The notes: generated by a model not told the origin, from the sequence alone. DNA of 8,214 nucleotides from Burkholderiales bacterium (GCA_006227785.1 SBFU01000478.1:1-8214), one strand, 5' to 3'. Positions 1 to 7,771 are shown, counted from the first letter of the stretch. A program made the numbers and translations.

Positions 1-843
1 GGGACCGCAACCGACCGCGCGGCCCTGCTGGCCGGGCAGCACCGGTCCAGACTGAGTCTGGCACATGTGCTCAGCAGCGACTGGGTGGAGGAAATGCGTG
101 CCTGGCTCAGCGACAGTGCCCAGTGGCAGGAAAAACTGGCTCTTCAGGCGATGGGCGCTCTGGACGCCGAGGCCCGCCGCCTGGACGTGTCCACCGGGGC
201 TCCGGTCAACCCCATGCTGCTTGAAGGGCACCCGGTGGCCTCGCTCGCCGAGGCAGTGATCGGTCAGGGGGCCGATCTGCTCGTGGTCGGCGCACGCGGC
301 ACCAACCCTTTGCATCACCTGCTGGTGGGCACCACGGCCGAGCGGCTGCTGCGCAAAGTGAGCTGCCCCTTGCTGGTGGTTCGTCACCCGCCGCACCAGG
401 CCTACCGGCGCGTGCTGGTTCCGCTGGACTTTTCGGCCTGGTCAGAGCAAGCGCTCGTTCTGGCACGCCAGGTGGCACCCGATGCCGAGCTGGTGCTGAT
501 GCACAGCTTCACCATTCCGTTCGAGGAGAAGCTGCGCTTTGCTGGCGTGGACGACGCCACCATGGGTCACTACCGCGAAACGGCCCGTGAAGCCAGCCGA
601 CAGCAGTTGGAAGCGTTTGTGAATACCCATGACCTGCCGCCCGACCGCTATCGACTCAGCCTGACCGAAGGCGATGCGCCCGCCCACATCCTCACCCAGG
701 CCAGAGACCGGGGCTGCGATCTGATCGTCATTGGCAAGCACGGCCGGCAAGCGGCCGAGGAGCTGCTGCTGGGCAGCGTCACCAAGCACGTGGTGTCCGA
801 GGCCGAATGCGACGTGCTGGTTTCCACCGCGCGCAAGCCATGA
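1..843 (+). CDS. Universal stress protein, tandem UspA domains (5' end outside window)
   Basis: Two consecutive Usp domains are visible in one open frame that runs in from base 1 with no stop, so the true start lies upstream and probably only some tens of residues are missing. A GTG at 67 could serve as a start but would cut into the first Usp strand (the residues RLSLAHVL are in frame just before it). Domain 1 ends with the ATP-binding pattern G-x2-G-x9-G-T at bases 289-333. Domain 2 begins around RRVLVPLDFS near base 406 and carries a second intact G-x2-G-x9-G-S at 733-777. Both halves therefore look able to bind nucleotide. UspA-type proteins are cytoplasmic and are induced by stress, starvation or low oxygen; the precise role of this copy cannot be read from the sequence. 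The stop TGA (841-843) overlaps the ATG of the next gene (ATGA), implying translational coupling. Confidence 0.93.
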   Translation, partial: GTATDRAALLAGQHRSRLSLAHVLSSDWVEEMRAWLSDSAQWQEKLALQAMGALDAEARRLDVSTGAPVNPMLLEGHPVASLAEAVIGQGADLLVVGARGTNPLHHLLVGTTAERLLRKVSCPLLVVRHPPHQAYRRVLVPLDFSAWSEQALVLARQVAPDAELVLMHSFTIPFEEKLRFAGVDDATMGHYRETAREASRQQLEAFVNTHDLPPDRYRLSLTEGDAPAHILTQARDRGCDLIVIGKHGRQAAEELLLGSVTKHVVSEAECDVLVSTARKP

Positions 844-1316
844 GTACCCCCAACCCGACCGACCACGACCTGCCACCGCTGGTGGCCACGCCACCGGGCC
901 TGTACCGCCATTACAAGGGCGGCTGGTACGAGGTGATCGAGACGGTCCGCTGCAGCGAAACCCTGCAGGGCATGACGCTGTACCGGGCGCTGTATGGCGG
1001 CTTCGGTCATTGGGTCCGGCCGGCGGCCATGTTCGGCGAGACTGGCGTCTTCGAGGGCCGGGAGCAGCGCCGATTCACGCTCCACGACCCTGCCCTGGTG
1101 CCGCTGGCCGACCTGCCCACCGCTCGTGCCATGGTGGCCCACCTCAGCGGCCGGGCCTGGCGCGAGCGCGGACTGAAGCTGGAAGAAGCACTCAGGCGAC
1201 CACCACCCGAGCCGACCACCTGCTGCGGCAGGGGCTGCAACGGCTGTGTGTGGGAGGGCTTTTATGAAGCCCTGCACCACTGGCGTGCCGACGCCCTGGC
1301 GCTGCTGGACGCCTGA
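840..1316 (+). CDS. DUF1653-like protein with C-terminal oxidoreductase-like Cys motif
   Basis: This encodes a 158-residue protein. The start ATG at 840 overlaps the stop of the stress-protein gene (ATGA). An in-frame ATG at 807 lies inside that gene and is less likely. Residues about 19-80 resemble DUF1653: GLYRHYKGGWYEV, then SET (39-41), LYRALYG (47-53) and WVRP (58-61), a small beta-rich fold of unknown function. Residues about 121-150 carry PPPEP followed by CCxxxCxxC (C128, C129, C133, C136) and WEGFYEALHHW. This resembles the short oxidoreductase-like N-terminal domain (Oxidored-like family) found as stand-alone small proteins in proteobacteria. The four cysteines could bind a metal or Fe-S cluster, which is an inference. 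No signal peptide or membrane segment is seen, so it is probably cytoplasmic. The link to a stress protein suggests a stress-related role, but the function is unknown. Confidence 0.85.
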   Translation: MSTPNPTDHDLPPLVATPPGLYRHYKGGWYEVIETVRCSETLQGMTLYRALYGGFGHWVRPAAMFGETGVFEGREQRRFTLHDPALVPLADLPTARAMVAHLSGRAWRERGLKLEEALRRPPPEPTTCCGRGCNGCVWEGFYEALHHWRADALALLDA

Positions 1317-1319
1317 GGC

Positions 1320-2333
1320 TCAGCCGCCGGGACGGATGTTGTTGCGGGCAATCACCTCGGCCATGGCCCGGGCATCGCTTTGCATGCGCCGCGCCAGTCC
1401 TTCGGGCGATGTTCCCGCCACCTGCCAGCCCTGCGCGAAAATCTTCTGACGGATGTCTTCACGGCGCACGATCTCGGTGATCAGGGCCGACAGCCGCTGC
1501 ACATGCGCCCTGGGCAGGCTGTTGGGCGCTGCCACGGCGTTCCAGATCTCCAGCTGCAGCTGCGGCACCCCGATCTCGCTCAGGCTGGGCAGCTCAGGCA
1601 CGACGCTGCTGCGGCCGGCCGAGGTGACACCAATGGCCTTGAGCTTGCCGGCGCGCACCTGCGGCATGGCCAGGCCCGGCGGCAGCAGGGCCATCTGCAG
1701 CTCACCCGAGAGCATGGCATTGATGACCTGCGGATTGCCCGGGTACGGCACGTGCACCGGCGCGATGCCGGCGCGCGACTTCAGCAGTTCCATGCCGATG
1801 TGGGCCACGGTGCCGACACCGGGCGTGCCGTAGTTCCAGCGGTCACCGGCCTGGCGTGCAGCTGCCAGAAAACCGGGGCCGTCAGCGCCCACGGTGGGCG
1901 AGGCGGTCAGCACCAGCGGCGCCACCGCCACCAGCGACACCGGGGCCAGGTCGGTGAGCGGGTCGTAGGGCGTGGCCGGGTTGAGGATCTTGGCAATCGT
2001 CAGGTTGCCGTTGATCATCAGGCCCAGGGTGTGGTCATCGGTGGCACGGGCCACCGCATCGGCGGCGATGTTGCCGCCCGCACCGGGCCGATTTTCCACC
2101 ACCACCGGCTGGCCCAGCGCCTGGGCCAGCGGTTCGGCCAGCAGGCGCGCCATCAGGTCGGGCGATGATCCGGGTGGGAAACCCGCCAGCAGCTTGATGG
2201 GGCGGTTTGGCCAGGCGGCCGTCTGTGCCAGGGCTGCCTGCGGCGCCAGGCTGGCGACGCCCAGGGCCAGGGCCGATGCCAGGGTCTGGCGGCGGGACAG
2301 GTTCGGTCGGTCGACGCGGGGGTCAAGGGCCAT
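1320..2333 (-). CDS. Bug/TctC-family tripartite tricarboxylate transporter substrate-binding protein
   Basis: This 337-residue periplasmic solute receptor is of usual or slightly long length for the family. The N-terminus has a twin-arginine-type signal: SRRQTLA at 13-19, a hydrophobic stretch of about 18-30, and a likely cleavage after A36 (AALA|QT). The mature part opens with WPNRPIKLLAGFPPGSSPD (41-59), then VVENRPGAGGNIA (78-90), both typical of Bug proteins. The conserved VPYPGNPQ-type loop follows in the middle. Such receptors bind carboxylates and deliver them to TctAB permeases, or act as sensors. No tctA or tctB is in the window, so this is an orphan receptor. The start at 2333 was chosen because GGAG lies 8 bases upstream. 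In-frame ATGs at 2375 and 2429 have no such site, and the latter lies inside the preceding gene. It follows the monooxygenase gene by 46 bases, so the two are probably co-transcribed. Confidence 0.92.
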   Translation of the reverse strand: MALDPRVDRPNLSRRQTLASALALGVASLAPQAALAQTAAWPNRPIKLLAGFPPGSSPDLMARLLAEPLAQALGQPVVVENRPGAGGNIAADAVARATDDHTLGLMINGNLTIAKILNPATPYDPLTDLAPVSLVAVAPLVLTASPTVGADGPGFLAAARQAGDRWNYGTPGVGTVAHIGMELLKSRAGIAPVHVPYPGNPQVINAMLSGELQMALLPPGLAMPQVRAGKLKAIGVTSAGRSSVVPELPSLSEIGVPQLQLEIWNAVAAPNSLPRAHVQRLSALITEIVRREDIRQKIFAQGWQVAGTSPEGLARRMQSDARAMAEVIARNNIRPGG

Positions 2334-2341
2334 CGGGACAT

Positions 2342-2361
2342 CTCCGGTGGTGCCGCACCGG
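2342..2361 (-). promoter_or_regulatory. Ribosome binding site of the Bug gene, overlapped by an inverted repeat
   Basis: On the - strand, GGAG (2345-2342) lies 8 bases before the ATG at 2333 and fixes that start. The 6-base arms CCGGTG (2361-2356) and CACCGG (2349-2344) are perfectly complementary with a 6-base loop, and the two G's of the ribosome binding site form the end of the 3' arm. A weak hairpin could thus partly mask the site. The repeat is seen directly; a regulatory effect is only inferred and may be chance in such GC-rich DNA. Confidence 0.4.
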
Positions 2362-2379
2362 CTTCGGAACGGCATTGGG

Positions 2380-3621
2380 TCAAAGGGCCGAAGCCACCGG
2401 ATCCGGTGGCCCGCTGTACAGCCACGCATTGTCCATCAGGCGCTCGCCCAGCAGGGCCAGGGCCACGTTTCGCCCCTGGCGCAACAGGCCATCGGCGTGG
2501 AAGATGGTGCCGTTGCGTGCCGAGCGCTGCTGCACCTGGGCATTGCGTGCCCAGCGTGTGCGGGCATAGGCCTCGAACACGCCCTGCCAGCCGATGCCGC
2601 CTGGGGCCGCGCCGCGCCTGCCCGCGACCAGCCGTCCGATGGTCCAGGCGTCCTCGATGGCCATGGCCGCACCCTGGGCCAGGTAGGGCCGCAGCGGGTG
2701 GGCCGCGTCGCCCAGCAGGGCCACGCGCCCCTGGGCATGCTCGTGCGGTCCGGAGACGGGCGGGCGGTCATTCAGCGGCCAGAGCTTCCACTCCGGCACC
2801 GCCTCGATCATGCGCACCAGGTCGTCGCAGGCCGGTCCCAGTGCGCGGCGCAGGTCGTGCGCATGGGCCTGGTGCGTCCAGCTCTGGGGATCGCTGCCGA
2901 CATCGCCACCGTGCCCCTGCCCCAGCACCCCTTCGACCACCGCCACCACATTGAAGTATTCGCCCGAGCGCACCGGGTAGTGCACCACATGCAGCCGCGG
3001 CCCGAGCCACACGGTCACCACCGGTCTGGCCAGCGCCGCCGGCAGCTCGTCGGTGGGCACCAGGCCCCGGTAGGCCAGGTGCCCGCTGGAGCGGACCGGC
3101 ACCGCGCCCAGCATCTGGCTGCGCACGCGGCTCCAGAGGCCATCGCAGCCCAGCAGCGCCTGGCCATGCAAGACCTCTTCGCTCTCCAGCACCAGGCGCA
3201 CGCCATCGACCTGTTCTTCGTAAGAGGCGACCCGCTCGCCCAGTCGCAACTGCACCCCGGGCTGGGTGCGCGCCGCCTCCAGCAGCAGGTTGTGCAGGTC
3301 GACCCGGTGCACAGTGGCATAAGGCTCACCATAGCGCGCACGGATCATCGGGCCCAGCCGCAACCGCCCGAGCAGGCGGGCACTGTGGGCGTCGCGCGCC
3401 CGGATCTCCTCCGGGAAGGCCGCGCAGGCGTGCAGCGCGGGCGACAGGCCCCAGCTTTCCAGCACCCTCACCGCGTTGGGACCCAGCTGCAGGCCGGCAC
3501 CCACTTCGCCGAACGCCTTCGCCTGCTCCAGCAGGGTCACCGGCACACCCTCACGCGCCAGCGCGAAAGCCGCGGCCAGGCCACCGATGCCACCACCCGC
3601 CACCAAAACCGATTCAGTCAT
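2380..3621 (-). CDS. FAD-dependent monooxygenase, salicylate / 3-hydroxybenzoate hydroxylase-like
   Basis: This 413-residue protein is a class A flavoprotein hydroxylase that uses NAD(P)H and O2 to hydroxylate an aromatic ring; family members usually have about 380-450 residues. The FAD Rossmann motif GGGIGG is at 9-14, with the ribose-binding acidic residue E32 at the end of the second strand. GEVGAGLQLGPNA (38-50) is typical of the salicylate 1-hydroxylase and 3-hydroxybenzoate 6-hydroxylase group. The DG motif is at 160-161 (GCDGLWSRVR) and the second FAD motif GDAAHP at 304-309, followed by YLAQGAAMAIEDA. No membrane segment is seen. The start is fixed by the dinucleotide-binding strand only three residues from the ATG, although no good ribosome binding site lies directly before it. 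It sits 63 bases after the VWA gene and 46 before the Bug gene. The substrate cannot be named, and no ring-cleavage or maleylpyruvate-type genes are present to help. Confidence 0.92.
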   Translation of the reverse strand: MTESVLVAGGGIGGLAAAFALAREGVPVTLLEQAKAFGEVGAGLQLGPNAVRVLESWGLSPALHACAAFPEEIRARDAHSARLLGRLRLGPMIRARYGEPYATVHRVDLHNLLLEAARTQPGVQLRLGERVASYEEQVDGVRLVLESEEVLHGQALLGCDGLWSRVRSQMLGAVPVRSSGHLAYRGLVPTDELPAALARPVVTVWLGPRLHVVHYPVRSGEYFNVVAVVEGVLGQGHGGDVGSDPQSWTHQAHAHDLRRALGPACDDLVRMIEAVPEWKLWPLNDRPPVSGPHEHAQGRVALLGDAAHPLRPYLAQGAAMAIEDAWTIGRLVAGRRGAAPGGIGWQGVFEAYARTRWARNAQVQQRSARNGTIFHADGLLRQGRNVALALLGERLMDNAWLYSGPPDPVASAL

Positions 3622-3651
3622 GGACGCAGATTGTGCCCAGTTGGCAGGCCG

Positions 3652-3658
3652 CCTCCTT
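3652..3658 (-). promoter_or_regulatory. Perfect Shine-Dalgarno-like AAGGAGG, unusually far from a start
   Basis: AAGGAGG is the full complement of the 16S rRNA tail and lies on the - strand between the VWA and monooxygenase genes. The only good start for the monooxygenase (ATG at 3621) is 30 bases downstream, much further than the usual 5-10. No ATG, GTG or TTG in the monooxygenase frame lies between them. It may be a standby site, act through folding of the spacer, or be chance. Confidence 0.3.
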
Positions 3659-3670
3659 GATGCATGTCAT

Positions 3671-3683
3671 GCCGGACACCGGC
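3671..3683 (-). other. Short perfect inverted repeat just after the VWA gene stop
   Basis: On the - strand GCCGG, loop TGT, CCGGC begins one base after the stop codon of the VWA gene. It could form a 5-pair GC hairpin. No T-run follows, so it is not a convincing intrinsic terminator; it might protect a 3' end or be chance. Confidence 0.25.
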
Positions 3684-3684
3684 G

Positions 3685-4749
3685 TCAGACCACCCGGTTG
3701 AACCACCACATGGACAGTCCGGCCGCCAGCATGGTCAGCAGCGAGGCCAGCAGGGCCAGCAGACCGGAGATCTCGGTTTCCTTCTTTTCCACCGTCAGGC
3801 GCGTGCTCAGAGACTCGTAGACCTTCTTGAGCGTTTCGGCGGTGCCCGCGTAGAAATACTCGCCCTTGGTGGTCGACGCGATGCCCTTGAGACCGTCTTC
3901 GTCGAGCCGCACCCGCATCGACCAGCCTTCGAAGCCGATGATCTCGCCCTCGACGGTGCCCACGCCCACCGTGTAGACCCGCACACCGCGCTCGGCCGCC
4001 ATCTGGGAGGCCTCGTCCAGCGCCACGCCGGTGGTGCGCTGCCCGTCGGACAGCAGAATGACCGCCGCCGATCCGTACGAGCCGGGCTCCACCGGCACAA
4101 AGGCCTTGGGCGGGTCACGCGGCACATCAATCGGGCGCCCCTGCGGCGAGAACGGGTCGTTGGCGCGCCCGTAGGTCATGGCGGCCAGGTCGATGCCCTG
4201 GCCCGGGAACAGCTCGGCCAGCGCCACCACAATGGCACTGCCGATGGCGGTGGCCCGCTGCAACTGGAACTTGTCGATGGCTGCCACCAGGTCTTCACGG
4301 TTGATGGTGGGCGGCTGCACCACCTGGGCGGTGCCCGCAAAGGCCACGATGCCCACCTTGACGTGGCGCGGCAGTTCGGCAATGAAGGCCTTGGCCGCGT
4401 TCTGCGACGCCACCAGGCGGTTGGGTTCGACATCGGTGGCCCGCATGCTGCCCGAGACATCCATGGCAAGGATGATGGTCTGCTGCTGCGAAGGCAGCGT
4501 CACCACCGCCATCGGTCGGGCGGCGGCCAGCAGCATGGCGGTGAAGGCCAGCAACAGCAGCAACGGCGGCACATGGCGGCGCCAGCCGGGGCCCTTGCCC
4601 ATGGCTTCCTTGACGATGGACAGGCTGGCGAACCGCAGGGCGAGGCGGCGCTTGCGGCGCTGGATCGCCCAGTAGCCCAGCACCACCAACGGCACCAGCA
4701 ACAGCAGCCAGAGGAACTGGGGCCAGAGGAAATTCAGCGGCATCGTCAT
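3685..4749 (-). CDS. BatA-like membrane VWA-domain protein
   Basis: This encodes 354 residues. Membrane segments lie at about 8-29, 60-78 and 328-350. The first is followed by RRKRR and the second preceded by WRR. By the positive-inside rule this places the N-terminus outside, the 30-59 loop in the cytoplasm and the VWA domain (about 90-315) in the periplasm. The MIDAS metal site is intact: DVSGS (97-101), T168, and D235 in LLSDGQ. BatA-type proteins work with MoxR ATPases and DUF58 proteins in envelope or oxidative-stress tolerance or in maturation of other complexes; the client here is unknown. Between a helix ending near 182 and the strand at 228 there is an extra proline-rich stretch of about 40 residues compared with short BatA proteins. 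The ATG at 4749 overlaps the stop of the DUF58 gene (ATGA) and is preceded 7 bases upstream by AAGGAG (4762-4757), which decides the start over the ATG two codons later. No BatB or BatD gene follows. Confidence 0.92.
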   Translation of the reverse strand: MTMPLNFLWPQFLWLLLLVPLVVLGYWAIQRRKRRLALRFASLSIVKEAMGKGPGWRRHVPPLLLLLAFTAMLLAAARPMAVVTLPSQQQTIILAMDVSGSMRATDVEPNRLVASQNAAKAFIAELPRHVKVGIVAFAGTAQVVQPPTINREDLVAAIDKFQLQRATAIGSAIVVALAELFPGQGIDLAAMTYGRANDPFSPQGRPIDVPRDPPKAFVPVEPGSYGSAAVILLSDGQRTTGVALDEASQMAAERGVRVYTVGVGTVEGEIIGFEGWSMRVRLDEDGLKGIASTTKGEYFYAGTAETLKKVYESLSTRLTVEKKETEISGLLALLASLLTMLAAGLSMWWFNRVV

Positions 4750-5768
4750 GCCTGTACTCCTTGAACGGGCAGGCCGGCACCGGCCATGGGCCGACCGGTC
4801 TGCCGCTGCTTGCGCAGGCCGACAAAACGCCACAGGGCGTCGGCCAGGTCGTCGTCGGTCGACAGCTCCAGCGTGTCCACCCCGGCCTGGGCCAGGGCTT
4901 CGCGCAGCTGCGCCTCGCGCTGGGCCGCCACGCGCGCGAAGCGCAAGCGGAACGCCGGGTCGTGGGTGTCGATCATGAGCTGCTCGCCGGTCTCGGCATC
5001 GCGAATCGGCACCAGCCCCAGGTCGGGCAGCTCCAGCTCCAGCGGATCCAGCAGGCGCACCGCCACCACATCGTGGCGCCGGGCCAGTTCACCCAGCGGC
5101 TTTTCCCAGCCCGGTTCGCTGATGAAGTCCGACACCACGAACACCGTGCTGCGCTGGCGCACCGTGAGCAGGGCCGAGCGCAGCAGCTCATCCAGCCGGG
5201 TGGGCCCGCTGTGCTGGTCGCGCTGGTTCGTGGCGGCATTTCCGGCCAGGCGAATCATCTGCATCAGGCGCAGCACCTGGTTGCGTCCACCGCGTGCCGG
5301 CAACATGCTGTGCGCCCGTGGCAGGCCCGGCGCGCCATAAAGCAGACCGCCGACGCGGTTGCCATGCCGTCCGATCAGGCGCGCCAGCACCGCCACAAAC
5401 TGCATCAGCACCTCGCTCTTGCGCTGCCGGCCCGAGCCGAAGTCCACCGACGGACTCAGGTCGAGCAGAAACCAGGCCGCCATTTCCCGGTCCTCGGTGA
5501 ACACGCGCACATGCGGCTGCTGCATGCGGGCGGTCACGTTCCAGTCGATGTGGCGCACATCGTCGTGCAACTGGTATTCGCGCAGGTCGGCCAGGTCCAG
5601 ACCGGTGCCGCGCATCAGGGTGCGGTAGTCGCCCTGCAGCAGACCATCCAGGCGGCGCAGCGTGGTCCATTCCAGCCGGCGCAGCATGGCGTCGGCCTCT
5701 CCGGCCGGGCCCACCATGGGAGTGACCGGGGCCGGTTTGGGGTTGCGGCTCTTGAACAGGCTGAGCAT
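4746..5768 (-). CDS. DUF58 domain-containing protein
   Basis: This encodes 340 residues with no membrane segment or signal peptide, so it is probably cytoplasmic, unlike the membrane-bound DUF58 types. The family signature REYQLHDDVRHIDW (63-76) followed by NVTAR is clear. A VWA-like fold follows with a MIDAS-type D-x-S-x-S at 103-107 (DLSPS) and a later VVSDF strand at 211-215. DUF58 proteins accompany MoxR ATPases and are thought to be partners or adaptors; the biochemical role is not established. The ATG at 5768 begins 2 bases after the MoxR stop codon without a strong ribosome binding site, so translation probably depends on coupling. An alternative start is the ATG at 5687 (313 residues), preceded 8 bases upstream by AGAGG; it would still keep the conserved LRRLEW region. 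The stop overlaps the ATG of the VWA gene. Confidence 0.92.
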   Translation of the reverse strand: MLSLFKSRNPKPAPVTPMVGPAGEADAMLRRLEWTTLRRLDGLLQGDYRTLMRGTGLDLADLREYQLHDDVRHIDWNVTARMQQPHVRVFTEDREMAAWFLLDLSPSVDFGSGRQRKSEVLMQFVAVLARLIGRHGNRVGGLLYGAPGLPRAHSMLPARGGRNQVLRLMQMIRLAGNAATNQRDQHSGPTRLDELLRSALLTVRQRSTVFVVSDFISEPGWEKPLGELARRHDVVAVRLLDPLELELPDLGLVPIRDAETGEQLMIDTHDPAFRLRFARVAAQREAQLREALAQAGVDTLELSTDDDLADALWRFVGLRKQRQTGRPMAGAGLPVQGVQA

Positions 5769-5770
5769 GC

Positions 5771-6772
<1,002 letters not shown>

Positions 6773-6818
6773 GCAGGCTCCTGGTGAAGAAAGGAAAAAG
6801 CGGGGACGGACGACGGAC

Positions 6819-7760
6819 TCAGAACGGCGGCAGGCCGGCCGCCGAGGCCGCGCTTTCAATGGGCACAGCAAAACCGATGCCGACAAACGTGCGGTGGCTG
6901 GTGGGATTGAGGATGCCGGTGACGATGCCGACCACCTCGCCATCCATGGTGACCAGGGGGCCGCCCGAGTTGCCCGGGTTGGCCGCCGCATCGAACTGGA
7001 TCAGGTTGGTGAGCTCCTGTTCGCCCTCGGGCGAACGGAACGAGCGATCCAGACCGGAGATGACCCCTGCCGAGGTCGAAGGCCCGATACCGAACGGGAA
7101 CCCGACGGCCACCACCTGGTCGCCGGGCACCAGGTCTTGCGTGGAGCGCATGGTGGCGGCCACCAGGTCGTCCGGAATGGTGTGGGCCTGCAGCACGGCC
7201 AGGTCGTTCTCGGGCTGCGCACCGGTCACCGAGGCCACCGACTCGGACCCGTCGGAGAAGGTCACCTTCAGCGTGCGCGCGCCCTGCACCACATGCAGGT
7301 TGGTCAGGATGATGCCCTTGTCGACAATCACCACACCGGTGCCCACGCCCTGCTCGACCTCCTCGCCCTTCTCGTCGCGGCCATAGGACATCACACGCAC
7401 CACGGCGGGGCGCACCACTTCGGCGGCCCTGGCGGCGGGCGAAGGCATGACCTGGGTGGTCAGGGTGCGCAGCACCGCGGCATCGATGTCCTTCTGGGTC
7501 AGTTCGCGTGCCGTACCGCCCGAGACCAGCCACTGGCTGGCCAGCAGGCCAACCGCGAGCAGGCCCATCACCGACCACATCACCCGTGGATCGACCGCCG
7601 CGCGAGCCAACCCCTGACGCCATCCGGCGCGTGGCCGTGCCGCGGCTGCGTCAGGTACCTCGGCACCGTTCACCGCAGGCTGCGCCACCACGGCCGGTGG
7701 CGTCGGCGTGGCAGGCCCGGTGGCTCGGGCCTTGCCGCTGTAGACAACAGGTTTTCGCAT
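6819..7760 (-). CDS. Membrane-anchored trypsin-like (S1C/HtrA-type) serine protease lacking PDZ
   Basis: This encodes 313 residues. An alanine/proline-rich N-terminal tail (1-57) with several arginines before the membrane is followed by one membrane segment at about 61-79. By the positive-inside rule the tail is cytoplasmic and the protease domain (about 110-305) periplasmic. The catalytic triad is intact: H156 in LTNLHVV, D186 in NDLAVL, and S265 in GNSGGP. The chain ends at residue 313, shortly after the GIGFAVPI strand, so there is no PDZ domain, unlike DegP and DegS. There are no cysteines. HtrA-type proteases degrade or cut misfolded or regulatory envelope proteins. The start ATG at 7760 has AGGAG (7770-7766) 5 bases upstream; the adjacent GTG at 7763 would be too close to that site. 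It lies 64 bases after the aconitase gene and 46 before moxR. Substrate and activating signal are unknown. Confidence 0.92.
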   Translation of the reverse strand: MRKPVVYSGKARATGPATPTPPAVVAQPAVNGAEVPDAAAARPRAGWRQGLARAAVDPRVMWSVMGLLAVGLLASQWLVSGGTARELTQKDIDAAVLRTLTTQVMPSPAARAAEVVRPAVVRVMSYGRDEKGEEVEQGVGTGVVIVDKGIILTNLHVVQGARTLKVTFSDGSESVASVTGAQPENDLAVLQAHTIPDDLVAATMRSTQDLVPGDQVVAVGFPFGIGPSTSAGVISGLDRSFRSPEGEQELTNLIQFDAAANPGNSGGPLVTMDGEVVGIVTGILNPTSHRTFVGIGFAVPIESAASAAGLPPF

Positions 7761-7771
7761 CACAGCTCCTG

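Noticed and set aside
648..1280. A 210-codon - strand open frame opposite the stress-protein and DUF1653-like genes
   Set aside because: No domain features, and it overlaps two well-supported + strand genes.
2334..2429. Longer start of the Bug receptor at 2429 or 2375
   Set aside because: It would place 14 to 32 charged residues before the signal peptide, and neither start has a ribosome binding site.
3638..3640. CTG-initiated eight-codon leader peptide before the monooxygenase gene
   Set aside because: CTG is a very rare start and nothing beyond the nearby AAGGAGG supports it; kept only as a side remark in a finding.
1972..3660. A 562-codon open frame on the + strand opposite the Bug and monooxygenase genes
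   Set aside because: Rich in His, Gln, Arg and Pro with no recognisable domain; typical antisense openness in high-GC DNA, lying opposite two clear genes.
6773..6991. N-terminal extension of MoxR up to 6991
   Set aside because: It would translate the end of the protease gene in another frame; the start at 6772 has a good ribosome binding site and gives normal length.
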